Origin: Hortaea werneckii
Taxonomy: Eukaryota > Ascomycota > Dothideomycetes > Mycosphaerellales > Teratosphaeriaceae
DNA: 64,000 nucleotides
NCBI GenBank assembly: GCA_037044905.1
Contig: JBAOKB010000158.1
Span: 1-64,000, forward strand
Reading direction: 5' to 3'
The notes beneath the pieces are model-generated. The model made no database searches. It was not told the DNA's origin and worked only from the letters and a program-made list of their open reading frames with translations. A program made the translations under genes and the position numbers. Below, piece by piece: positions 55,709 to 64,000 of the stretch; positions within the stretch are counted from its first letter, which is position 1; the number at the start of each line of letters is the position of its first letter.

Positions 55709-56523
55709 GCTGAGCAAACGATGCGATGGAAGGGTTCGCGGTGCAGGGTTCTTGAAATGAGAGCTCGAGGGTAGACGCAACGCGAGGCGAAGTGAGGTAA
55801 GGTGCGGTGCGGTGAGGCGAGATGAGATGAGGTTGCAATGGCTAAGCCTGAGGCTTCAAGGCCTCCCTACCTACCTACCTTACTTGAACATCACCTGCTC
55901 ACCTTTCGTCGCAGCATGTTTTTGCTGGGCTCAACAACGCGAAAAAGCGGCATTGTGTCGCAGATCAAAGCGCCTGTGGCCTGATCACAGTCCCCTCAAA
56001 AGTGTCCACAATCAAGTCGCTATGGGCGCAGTCTTCACAAGGGGCAACCAGCAACTGTTATGACTGACGGGCACACATGAGCATGTCCTTGCTGCATCAA
56101 TTCGATGTCTTGAAGAAAGCAGCTTCTTCGAATGGGTAAGACGGCATATTTGCTTGATCTACCTGTTTGCAAGGGTCGATGGACCAGTGCCCTCTATGAC
56201 GATTCGCCGAGCTTCTCGAGAGCATCGGGCATGCCGACAGGGGCTCGGTGTCTGCACAGGGGTACTAGACATTCCGTATAGTCAAACATAGAGACGTCGT
56301 GCACTGGAGCCGTAGGGGGATGGGAGATCGAGGTGTGAAGTGATTGCTGCAGTAATAAAGCAGGATTGGGTCAGCACACCGCCTGCGCTAGTGCCACCTT
56401 AGCCTTATCGATTGGCAGTATTTCAAAAAGTTCCCGAGTCCAAACCTGCAATCATGTGGACCTTCGCAACCTACCCTTGGCCCGGACGCCTCTTTCACAC
56501 GCTGTCGCCGGACATCATTCGCT
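55709..56523. promoter_or_regulatory. Divergent region MSH4 / RSA4
   Basis: About 815 bases with the upstream regions of both genes. A GGTGC/GAGGC-type purine repeat near 55785-55830 and a CTAC repeat (CTACCTACCTACC) near 55867 are the only visible structure. Confidence 0.5.
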
Positions 56524-58056
56524 ATGGCGACCGTCCTCCCACCGCCGTCCAAACGGCAGAAGCGCGAACAGGCTGAGCGCGCGGCTCAACCTGTGGAACA
56601 ACCAACGATCCCGGAGGGCTTCCAGCGCATCCAGTTTCGCGACGCCGACAGTGGGGAGCCACAAGGCCCTGTTGTCAATGTCCCGCTCTCTGAGCTTAGT
56701 CCAAAGAATCTCTCGGTCCTTTTGAACACTCTCAACGGCAAGACCGACCCGAACGAGCGTCTCCCGTACAGGTTCTACAACCCTCTAGGCGAAGGCGAGT
56801 TCAGCCAAGATCAGATCGTCAAGGCGCACGTGGACGGTTCGGCGACGTCAGAAATCCAACTGAATATCCCCTGTAGAGCTGAGGCAGTCTTCAAGGTCAA
56901 AGCCGTAACAAGGTGCTCAGCCAGTGTTACGGGGCATGGCGAGGCGATCCTCACGGCAGCATTTTCGCCTGCCTCCTCTTCAAGACTGGCGACTGGTGGC
57001 GGAGACAAGACAGCAAGAATATGGGACTGCGACACAGGTACACCTAAACACACTTTAAAAGGGCACACGGGATGGGTGCTTGCGGTATCGTGGTCGCCAG
57101 ATGATGGCATGCTTGCAACGGGCAGTATGGACAATTCCGTCAGATTATGGGATCCGGAGAAGGGTACACCGCTCGGTGGACCACTCAAGGGGCATACGAA
57201 GTGGATCACCAGCCTGTCATGGGAACCTTACCATCTGCGCGAGGCTGGTAGACCGCGGCTGGCATCTGCATCCCGGGACTACACAATCAGAATATGGGAT
57301 GCTATCAGTCGGAATACGGATATGGCGCTGACTGGCCACAAGGGTTGCGTCTCGTGCGTCAAGTGGGGTGGTGCTGGACAGATCTACTCCGCCTCTCATG
57401 ACCGGACGGTGAAGGTTTGGGATGCGACGAAAGGAACGCTAATCCATACTCTGAATGCCCATGCTCATTGGGTCAACCACCTGGCATTATCTACGGACTT
57501 CGTTTTGAGGACCGGGTTCTTCGATCACAAAGGCAAAAAGAATGTCCCCGAGACTGTGGAAGCGAAGCGCAGAAAAGCGAAAGAGCGGTACGACGAGGCT
57601 TCCAAACCAGCTGCTGGCGTTGAGCGCCTAGTGACAGCCAGCGACGACTGCACTATGTACCTATGGGAGCCTTCGAAATCCACCAAGCCAATCCAGCGGA
57701 TGGTGGGACATCAGAAGCAGGTAAATCACGTCACGTTCTCTCCTGATGGCACGCTTGTCGCTTCTGCCGGGTTCGACAATCACGTCAAGCTCTGGTCTGC
57801 CAAGGATGGCAAGTTCATCACTACATTGAGAGGCCATGTCGGTCCTGTCTACCAGTGCGCCTTCTCGGCTGACAGCAGATTACTGGTCAGCGCTAGCAAA
57901 GACACCACACTCAAGGCTTGGGATGTGCGCACGGGAAAGCTCGCTGAGAACTTGCCAGGACACCAGGATGAAGTGTTTGCGGTGGACTGGGCTCCCGACG
58001 GGGACAGAGTGGGGAGCGGCGGACAAGACAAGGCTGTTAGAATCTGGAGGAATTAG
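56524..58056 (+). CDS. RSA4: Ribosome assembly protein 4 (Notchless/Rsa4)
   Basis: Single exon, 510 residues, intact. The N-terminal NLE domain (about residues 33-105) includes QRIQFRDADSGEPQGPVVNV, LPYRFYNPL and EIQLNIPCRAEAVFKVK. It is followed by an eight-bladed WD40 propeller: RLATGGGDKTARIWDCDTG, MLATGSMDNSVRLWDPEKGT, RLASASRDYTIRIWDA, LVASAGFDNHVKLWSAKDG, and a final RVGSGGQDKAVRIWRN. Rsa4 sits on pre-60S particles; its NLE (MIDAS-binding) domain is pulled by the AAA ATPase Rea1/Midasin during nucleolar-to-nucleoplasmic maturation. Length and ending match the family exactly. A Lys/Arg-rich loop (KGKKNVPETVEAKRRKAKE) sits between blades and is typical. No frameshift or unusual feature. 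Confidence 0.96.
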   Translation: MATVLPPPSKRQKREQAERAAQPVEQPTIPEGFQRIQFRDADSGEPQGPVVNVPLSELSPKNLSVLLNTLNGKTDPNERLPYRFYNPLGEGEFSQDQIVKAHVDGSATSEIQLNIPCRAEAVFKVKAVTRCSASVTGHGEAILTAAFSPASSSRLATGGGDKTARIWDCDTGTPKHTLKGHTGWVLAVSWSPDDGMLATGSMDNSVRLWDPEKGTPLGGPLKGHTKWITSLSWEPYHLREAGRPRLASASRDYTIRIWDAISRNTDMALTGHKGCVSCVKWGGAGQIYSASHDRTVKVWDATKGTLIHTLNAHAHWVNHLALSTDFVLRTGFFDHKGKKNVPETVEAKRRKAKERYDEASKPAAGVERLVTASDDCTMYLWEPSKSTKPIQRMVGHQKQVNHVTFSPDGTLVASAGFDNHVKLWSAKDGKFITTLRGHVGPVYQCAFSADSRLLVSASKDTTLKAWDVRTGKLAENLPGHQDEVFAVDWAPDGDRVGSGGQDKAVRIWRN

Positions 58057-58338
58057 AATAAATTGCTTTCAGTTGGCAGATGGCATCCATCGCTGTTATT
58101 ACATTTCACGTGCAAGCCTTCCAGGCGTTCTATATATACAAATGCAGGTGAAGCTGTCCAAGCCAGCGAAATGTACCTCCGTTTGTCGTTCGCCAGATGA
58201 TTTCCCAGCTTATTTTCATATTTGATCCGGCAACTGTCGTCGCTGCTCTCTAGGATTTCATCAAGCACCGTGTATATGATTGCCCTGAAGGGTGGTCCTG
58301 TGGTGCCATTTTACCCAATCGCTCCCTTGCGTTGGGTC

Positions 58339-61256
58339 TCAATCTCCGATGATCATTGCCTGGATGGCCTGCGGCACATCAGAGCATGCAGTAAAGCCTA
58401 AGCGTTGGCATCCAAGGAAGACTTTCGCTCCAACGACGCGAGGATCATGCTTAACACTTATCTTGCCGGCAGGCTCAGCACCGCAGGCGCCCCAGCGAGG
58501 ACTACTCTTGCCGCTCTCCGAATGGAACTGAAGGCCGTTTAGGAAGTCACCAGCCCACACCGTGACAGCGACAATCTTTTCGCCATCCTGTCCTAAGTCC
58601 CACGTGGACGGCTGGGCCAGCGCCTCTTGTTCGGAAGCTACATGTGCTGCCGCGGGATCAGACTCTTTGGGGCCTAGCATCATCGACATCCGATCATATC
58701 TCTTCATGTTCCGGAGGTCTTCGATTGTTGCTTCAGGGTGCGTGGGCCAGACTTCGGAGGTCATGCCAAATACTGATTCCCGATCCAAAGACGAATTTTC
58801 GCCGTAGTGAACGGTGAACCCGCCTAGTTCGATGATGTCGAGCCACGCCGGCGCTGCCAGTAAGCCTGTGATCTTTCTCACAGGGCGTGAGAAGTCCACG
58901 GCTTTCACCACACACCCGTTGTGCTGACTCCCGTACAGCGGGTCGGAAGGGCGCCAAGAAGCTGGTGGTGCCTGCGGTTCCCATGACAGTCCGCTTGGGT
59001 CTGCAAGACCTGCATTGTCAAGCGCTGCTGGAGCTATGTCTGGCGATAAGACTAGACCCAGTGAGCTTAGTTGTTGGTTCGGATTCGAGTTGTATGCGAA
59101 GCTGCAATAGATCCCAGCCAGTCCGAAGCCTGTTTCGGGTGTATATGGAGTGACTGAATTGTCGTTGGACTTGCCGAAGACCATTCGGCGACCGCGATTG
59201 CTGATTACGACTAGCCCTACAGGTAGCGCGCCGACGACCACACTAATGTTGCTGATGCGTTCACCACCTGGACCATCGATCCGCATAAGCTTCATAGAGC
59301 CAGCGGAGTCACCGATACGCTCTTTCGATCCACCGCTACGATGGACCTCGAAGCACCTCAAGTCCCGCGAAGCTGCGAAGCCGGTGACGGTTGAAAGATC
59401 AAGCTCGTTTGTACCGAAGAGCAGGGGTTGCATGGGTGCAAGGTCCCAGGCTGTCTGTGCCGTCCAGTAGCCCGTCACATAGTCACGGAAGCGAAGGCTT
59501 TGCGAAGGAAGTTGGTCTCTCCAAAGAAACTCCAGGCGCTTCGTATCATTGGACGGACGAAATGTGGTAAGGCCAGCTGCATGTTCGAAAATGCCGATAC
59601 GTGTGATTCTTCCTTCCGCCCAGTCTGTTCTCATGCCAACAATGCCGTGACCGGGACGAGGCTCAAGCAATCGCTTGCAGCCGCTTGTTTCTCCAAAGTG
59701 GTGCTCATTGCCGGATAAAGTGTGACATGTGATACCGCTAACAAAGTGGTCGTAGAAAGTCTTTGTCCTATTGTATCGAGCATCTTGCCAGCTGCTGCTG
59801 TTAGTCGAGATATTCAAAGTGACCTTCTCCAGCCAATCGTCCGCACCAAGTTCCAGAACATTAGAGGCTTCTTCAGGCGTGGTGCAATCGCCAAAGAAGA
59901 GGGTGTTGTCTCCGACTCTAAGCGATATTCCACCTAATGCCTTGTTCCTCCAGAAGAAAAGCACAGACTTTTCCAAGTACATGTCAGCGGCTTTCTGGAA
60001 GAAGAATTGTACACTAGCATCGTGCCCGCTCTCCTTCTGATCAGCGACTCGAGCGAAGTAGTGAGAAATGGCCTCTTCTTGGAATTCACTTGAGCCTTCT
60101 GCGGTGATGTTCGGATCCAAGGGACATATCTTCGCATACATCTCGAGGACCTGTTGCGATACTTCCCAGATTCGTCGTCTATTCGCCAAGCCAGAAACGT
60201 GCTGATTGCGCTTGGCTAGCTCCACGGGTCTGCGTGCTTGCATCATGACCTTTTGGTACTCTTTTTCGTAGCTGTTGATGACGCTTGGAGAGCTGGTACT
60301 GAACGCCTCCCAGTACCATGGGGCGTCTTGTTGTAGACGGCGCTTCCAGAAGCTTTGCGATCGTGTTGCGCCGTATGCTGCGCGAGAAGCAAGCATCATG
60401 GAAACTAGATCTTTCTCAGGCAAGAAATCAGCGATAGCCACCGTGAGCTCTTCAGGCAAGTTTTGAAACCAGTCTGCCGGTCGCAATCGATTCTGGCGGA
60501 CCTCTTCGCAGGCTGGATGGGGTCCCAACGGGACAGCGCGACCTGCTTCGGCTTGTACGTCGTTGTCGTCGGATTCAAGCGGATCTAGGTAATGAAGCTT
60601 TTCTCTTGTAAGCTACTGCAAATGGATAAACGGCCCATGGCTCCGCAACTGACCATCCGATCCCAATCCAGGTCAAAATACTGATCGGGTTCCCATTCAT
60701 GCGTTAAGTTCAGAAAGCTTTGACAAGGCTGGCGAAGAGAAGCTAGGGCCGTGAATAAAGTGTCCAAATCAAAGGGGACAGCGACGTTTGAGCAATCTAC
60801 TGTCCAACGCTGTTTTATGCCTTGGGCCTGGGCAAAGGCTTCACAGAGCACAGTCAAGCAACTTTCATGGATCGGTAGGTCGCCATCATCTTCACCACCG
60901 TCCGCACTCATGTAGCACGTCACGTTGCCTGGGAAGTTCTCTCCGCGGCCCTGGGCATTGGGATGATCGCCGAATTCAATCGAAGCGTCGCCGTATACTG
61001 CGGAAGTGGCAGGTCCGGAGAGATAACATTGCTTAATGCCGACTGCTTTGCGGTTCACTCCAATAGTCCTGAATTTGGTAAGCCATTGTAGGCGTGGCTC
61101 GACCAGCTCTCGGGGGAAAAGCTGCCTCATATTAGGACGGTCGGGTTGTACGGCATCCAGATCAGGATGACCATCGTTCTGTTCATCGTCTAAGTCGTCA
61201 GGGTACACGTCAAAGCCTGCATTGCAGAGGAAACAATAGTAGTCCCATCCGCCCAT
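58339..61256 (-). CDS. F-box domain protein with jacalin-like C-terminus
   Basis: Exon 1 is 61256-60654 and exon 2 is 60612-58339, joined across a 41-nt intron (gtcagt...cagtag), the shortest in the window; 958 residues. The N-terminus MGGWDYYCFLCNAGFDVYP and repeated Asp/Glu stretches resemble a common Pezizomycotina F-box family. The F-box itself is WFQNLPEELTVAIADFLPEK, about residues 252-290. Downstream segments such as RPGHGIVGMRTDWAEGRITR look like jacalin-type lectin blades, as does VAVTVWAGDFLNGLQFHSE near the end; lectin activity is not proven. F-box proteins recruit substrates to SCF ubiquitin ligases through Skp1; the target is unknown. Phase and flanking residues support the short intron. 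Without it, the first frame ends at a stop near 60585. Confidence 0.82.
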
Positions 61257-61505
61257 GGTAGCCGTCTAAAGTCCGTCGAGGCGGGGATCAGGTGTAGAAC
61301 GGCTGAAAGGATGGCTGCACTTTGTGGAATCCAGAGTGAGCGGAATCAAGTGCGAACCATGGTGTCTTACTGGGTGGTGATAGGGAGCAATGGACTGTCT
61401 ACTGGACACTTATATTGGATGCACCACCTGCACAGTCCCGTCCAAATGGTTGCTTTGTTGCCTGCGGATGGCGACCGAGTCGTATCCTTGGCAGACGGAG
61501 AGCAA

Positions 61506-61540
<35 letters not shown>
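61506..61540. repeat. G35 homopolymer tract in divergent promoter
   Basis: Thirty-five consecutive G's on the plus strand, about 250 bases upstream of the F-box start and 420 upstream of the methyltransferase start. Confidence 0.9.
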
Positions 61541-61915
61541 CTACTACAGAGCCGCACGATTGGACTGACGGTGGCTTGTAGCCTATAGCCTGTAGCCTGG
61601 AAGTGTGGATGTGGTTGAAGTCAGTCTACGAGTCGGGTCGGTCGTCTGGAAAGCTGTTGCCTGATGCTACAGTACTAGGTAGTAGTAGTAGATGCGCATT
61701 GATCGCCGGCGGTCAGAGCGACGGGGAGTCCCGGTGCCGTTGGTGAGGCAGGTGAGGGTACCTGCATGAAACGTCAGGGTCCAAGGGGCCGGATTGACTC
61801 CGTGGCCCCACGTCGAAATATACGGCGAGTGCATTATTGGCCGCGTCCCGGCATACGTATAAAGAGCAAAAGTTCCAGCGGTGCAATTGCAGTTGGTTGC
61901 AGTTGAGCTCGACTT

Positions 61916-61957
61916 CCCACCACCACCACCACCACCGCCACCACCGCCGCCACCACC
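61916..61957 (+). repeat. CCA/GCC microsatellite in 5' leader
   Basis: A run of CCA triplets with three interspersed GCC units, ending exactly at the ATG of the methyltransferase gene. It is not translated. Confidence 0.8.
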
Positions 61958-63656
61958 ATGTCGACCGAGAAGCCCGTGTCCGAGGAGTCGTTCCAGTTCG
62001 TCGACACCCCGGCCGCTCCTGCCCAGGCACCGGAGTCCAAGGAATCCGGCGTCCGCACCACCAGCGTAGGCAGCAACTTCCTTCCATACTGAGCCATTGG
62101 CACGATCACGTGTCCGTATAGACAAATCATACCATGGTATCCCTTCTGACCACCGCCACTGCTGTAGTATCCCGCCATCAAGAATGCTCCCCTCCCCGCC
62201 GACGGCCCCGGCAGTGACACCTTCAACAACTACTTCCTCTGCACCCTCCTCGCCATCATCCCCGGCTACTTCGCCTGGAAGCTCAACGGTGGCCTCTTCA
62301 CATGGCTCTTCTTCGCCATCCTCACCGCCATCCCCATCCTCATGGTCTTCTGGACCGTTGCCTCCGGCATGTCTCCCCGTATGAACGAGAAGGCCCGCTA
62401 CCGTGGTGCCCCCATTGAGTCCTACCTCACCTTCCGTAAAGAGAGCGATCAGATCAAGTACAAGGGCAAGAACCGCATCCCCATGGAGACCTTCCACGAG
62501 ATGTACTTCGCCGGCGAGGTAGACGTCAAGGGCGACATGCTTGAGGTGCTCGAGTACCGTCACGACTGGGCCAACTTCCGCTTCACCCTCTCCCTCTTCT
62601 GGTTCTTCTTGACCGGCATGATGCCCGAAGTCATCATGCACACTCGCTCGCAGGACGAGGAGCAGGTCCGTGACCACTACGACCGCGGTGATGACTTCTA
62701 CGGTTGGTTCCTCGGCCCTCGTATGATCTACACTTCGGGCGTCATCTCCGACATCAACAAGGAAGAGTCGCTTGAGCAGCTACAGGACAACAAGCTCGCC
62801 ATTGTTTGCGAGAAGATTGGCCTCAAGCAGGGTGAGAAGATGCTCGACATTGGCTGCGGCTGGGGCACACTGGCCAAGTTCGCTTCTGCCAACTACGGCG
62901 CCAACGTTACCGGTGTCACTCTGGGCCGCAACCAGACTGCTTGGGGCAATGCCGGTATGCGTCGCGTGGGTATTCCCGAAGAGCAGAGCCGCATTCTCTG
63001 CTCAGACTACCGCGACATTCAGGTTCCAGAAGGTGGATACGACAAGATCACCAGTCTTGAGATGGTTGAGCACGTCGGTGTGCGTCACTTAAGCACCTTC
63101 CTGCGTCAAGTCCACGACATGCTCAACGATGATGGAGTCTGCTTGATGCAATATTCCGGACTCCGCAAGAGCTGGCAGTATGAGGACCTGATCTGGGGTC
63201 TTTTCATGAACAAGTACATCTTTCCCGGCGCGGATGCCTCAACCCCGCTTGGCTACTTCATTGACGCGCTTGAGGGTGCTGGTTTTGAAGTGAAGGGCGT
63301 TGATACGATTGGCGTGCACTACTCTGCGACGCTTTGGCGATGGTACAGGAACTGGATGGCCAACAAGGAGAAGGTAACTGCCAAATACGGCGAGCGGTGG
63401 TTCAGGGTCAGTTGTTCATGCCAATATATTATCGTCTCCGTGCGCTTGTGCTAACTCTTGCTAGATCTGGGAATACTTCCTTGCTTACAGCACCATCATC
63501 TCCCGCCAGGGTAGCGCAACTTGCTACCAGATCACCTGTGTCAAGAACATCAACTCCACGCACCGTATCGAGGGCATCAACAACGCCTTCGGTCTCAAGG
63601 GCGCTCTTGAAGCCAGTGAAGCGGCTGGACACGCCACTTTCCCGGTGGCTAAATAA
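61958..63656 (+). CDS. Sphingolipid C9-methyltransferase
   Basis: Exons are 61958-62065, 62168-63406 and 63465-63656; introns 102 and 58 nt. The product is 512 residues. After a short acidic N-terminus come two membrane segments (NYFLCTLLAIIPGYFAW; WLFFAILTAIPILMVFWTVA), then ESYLTFRKESDQIKYKGKNR and the conserved EVIMHTRSQDEEQVRDHYD. The SAM-binding motif KMLDIGCGWGTLAKFAS lies near residue 260, followed by SLEMVEHVGVRHL and VDTIGVHYSATLWRWYRNW. This is the cyclopropane-fatty-acid-synthase-like branch that adds the C9 methyl group to the sphingoid base of fungal glucosylceramides, using S-adenosylmethionine at the ER membrane. The length (about 510) and both splice phases agree with the family. 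Paralogues exist in many fungi, so copy number 1 or 2 cannot be assigned. Confidence 0.94.
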
Positions 63657-64000
63657 ATGGCTGAGTGGGTTGGAACCAAAAAGCATGTGGAATTAAAAGC
63701 ACATTGATTGTATGGCATTTTGCAGAGAGCGTGTGCATTGCATGGTCGGTCGAAAAGTGAATTCGCAAATCCTCTGTGGCGATGCAGAAACGTCGGAGGG
63801 ATTTGTAGACATGCCACGTATGAGGCTGTCCTCTGAAGTGTAAATATTCGCACAGGATTGACGGAAATCGAAGCAGGCGAATTTGGATCGCCCCCGCTGT
63901 CCTCAATTCGACCTTCATGCATCGTCTTCGATTTCCACATTCCACCCGCAGCAAAATTGTGATATGATCTAGTCTGGAGCTTGGGAGCTTGGAAGGCTGC
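63657..64000. other. 3' flanking DNA to window end, nothing recognised
   Basis: 344 bases downstream of the methyltransferase gene, with AATAAA-like words absent and only short open frames on the minus strand. Confidence 0.5.

Larger units (their letters stand above)
61257..61957. promoter_or_regulatory. Divergent region F-box / C9-methyltransferase with G35 and CCA repeat
   Basis: About 700 bases. It contains a 35-base G tract at 61506-61540 and, directly before the methyltransferase start codon, a CCA/GCC microsatellite (61916-61957) that would be in the 5' leader. A CT/AT-mixed region lies between them. Confidence 0.6.

Noticed and set aside
61506..61540. The G run as a scaffold gap filler or contig join
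   Set aside because: Flanking sequence is continuous intergenic DNA and the C44 case lies within a well-formed intron, so both are reported as sequence features with the artefact caveat.

Overview
This is a compact, intron-containing nuclear segment of a filamentous ascomycete (Pezizomycotina). Gene content and short introns (41-229 nt, most 47-110 nt, with CTGAC/CTAAC branch sites) support this. The flavour of the proteins suggests Dothideomycetes, perhaps a melanised or extremotolerant lineage; that placement is inference from familiarity, not a computed match. Twenty-three protein-coding loci are supported. I saw no transposase, reverse transcriptase, rRNA, tRNA or CRISPR array.

Layout. 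1-2830: a Kin4/Ppk1-type protein kinase broken by at least six frame changes. 3458-5780: a small DDR48-like stress protein (-) and an ER cyclophilin (+) with a likely alternative membrane-anchored C-terminus. 6129-10995: IES1 (INO80 complex) and an SRPK-like kinase, both on -. 11875-15037: an M16 metallopeptidase with one frameshift. 16936-17491: an unrecognised protein built on PQPRDPGNG-type repeats. 18255-19672: divergent uS13m (SWS2) and proteasome beta-4 (PRE1). 21519-25881: divergent ZNG1-type GTPase and UTP13. 26326-31272: an MBD4-like DNA glycosylase with a very long disordered N-terminus. 32031-34257: divergent proteasome beta-7 (PRE4) and an HCNGP/SAP30BP-like protein. 34365-39075: an accessory-looking, partly AT-rich block with an MFS transporter and a Zn2Cys6 transcription factor. 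39635-50305: pyruvate carboxylase and clathrin heavy chain (-). 51467-58056: eIF3j/HCR1, MSH4 and the ribosome-assembly factor RSA4. 58339-63656: an F-box protein and a sphingolipid C9-methyltransferase.

Most genes are housekeeping and functionally independent: proteasome (PRE1, PRE4), ribosome biogenesis and translation (UTP13, RSA4, HCR1, SWS2), chromatin and DNA maintenance (IES1, MSH4, MBD4-like), trafficking (CHC), and core metabolism or lipids (PYC, C9-methyltransferase). The one place where genes seem to form a local circuit is 34.3-39.1 kb. There the MFS promoter carries three copies of a 21-bp element containing a CGG-N5-CGG direct repeat, the classic binding format of Zn2Cys6 regulators, and a Zn2Cys6 gene lies next door.

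Other notable points: a 44-nt C tract inside an MFS intron and a 35-nt G tract in a divergent promoter; initiator codons split from, or interrupted by, introns in the divergent SWS2/PRE1 pair; and single-base indels in three conserved genes, two of them clearly in short homopolymers. The indels may be assembly errors, so the genuine decay of the kinase at the left edge needs to be separated from sequence noise.
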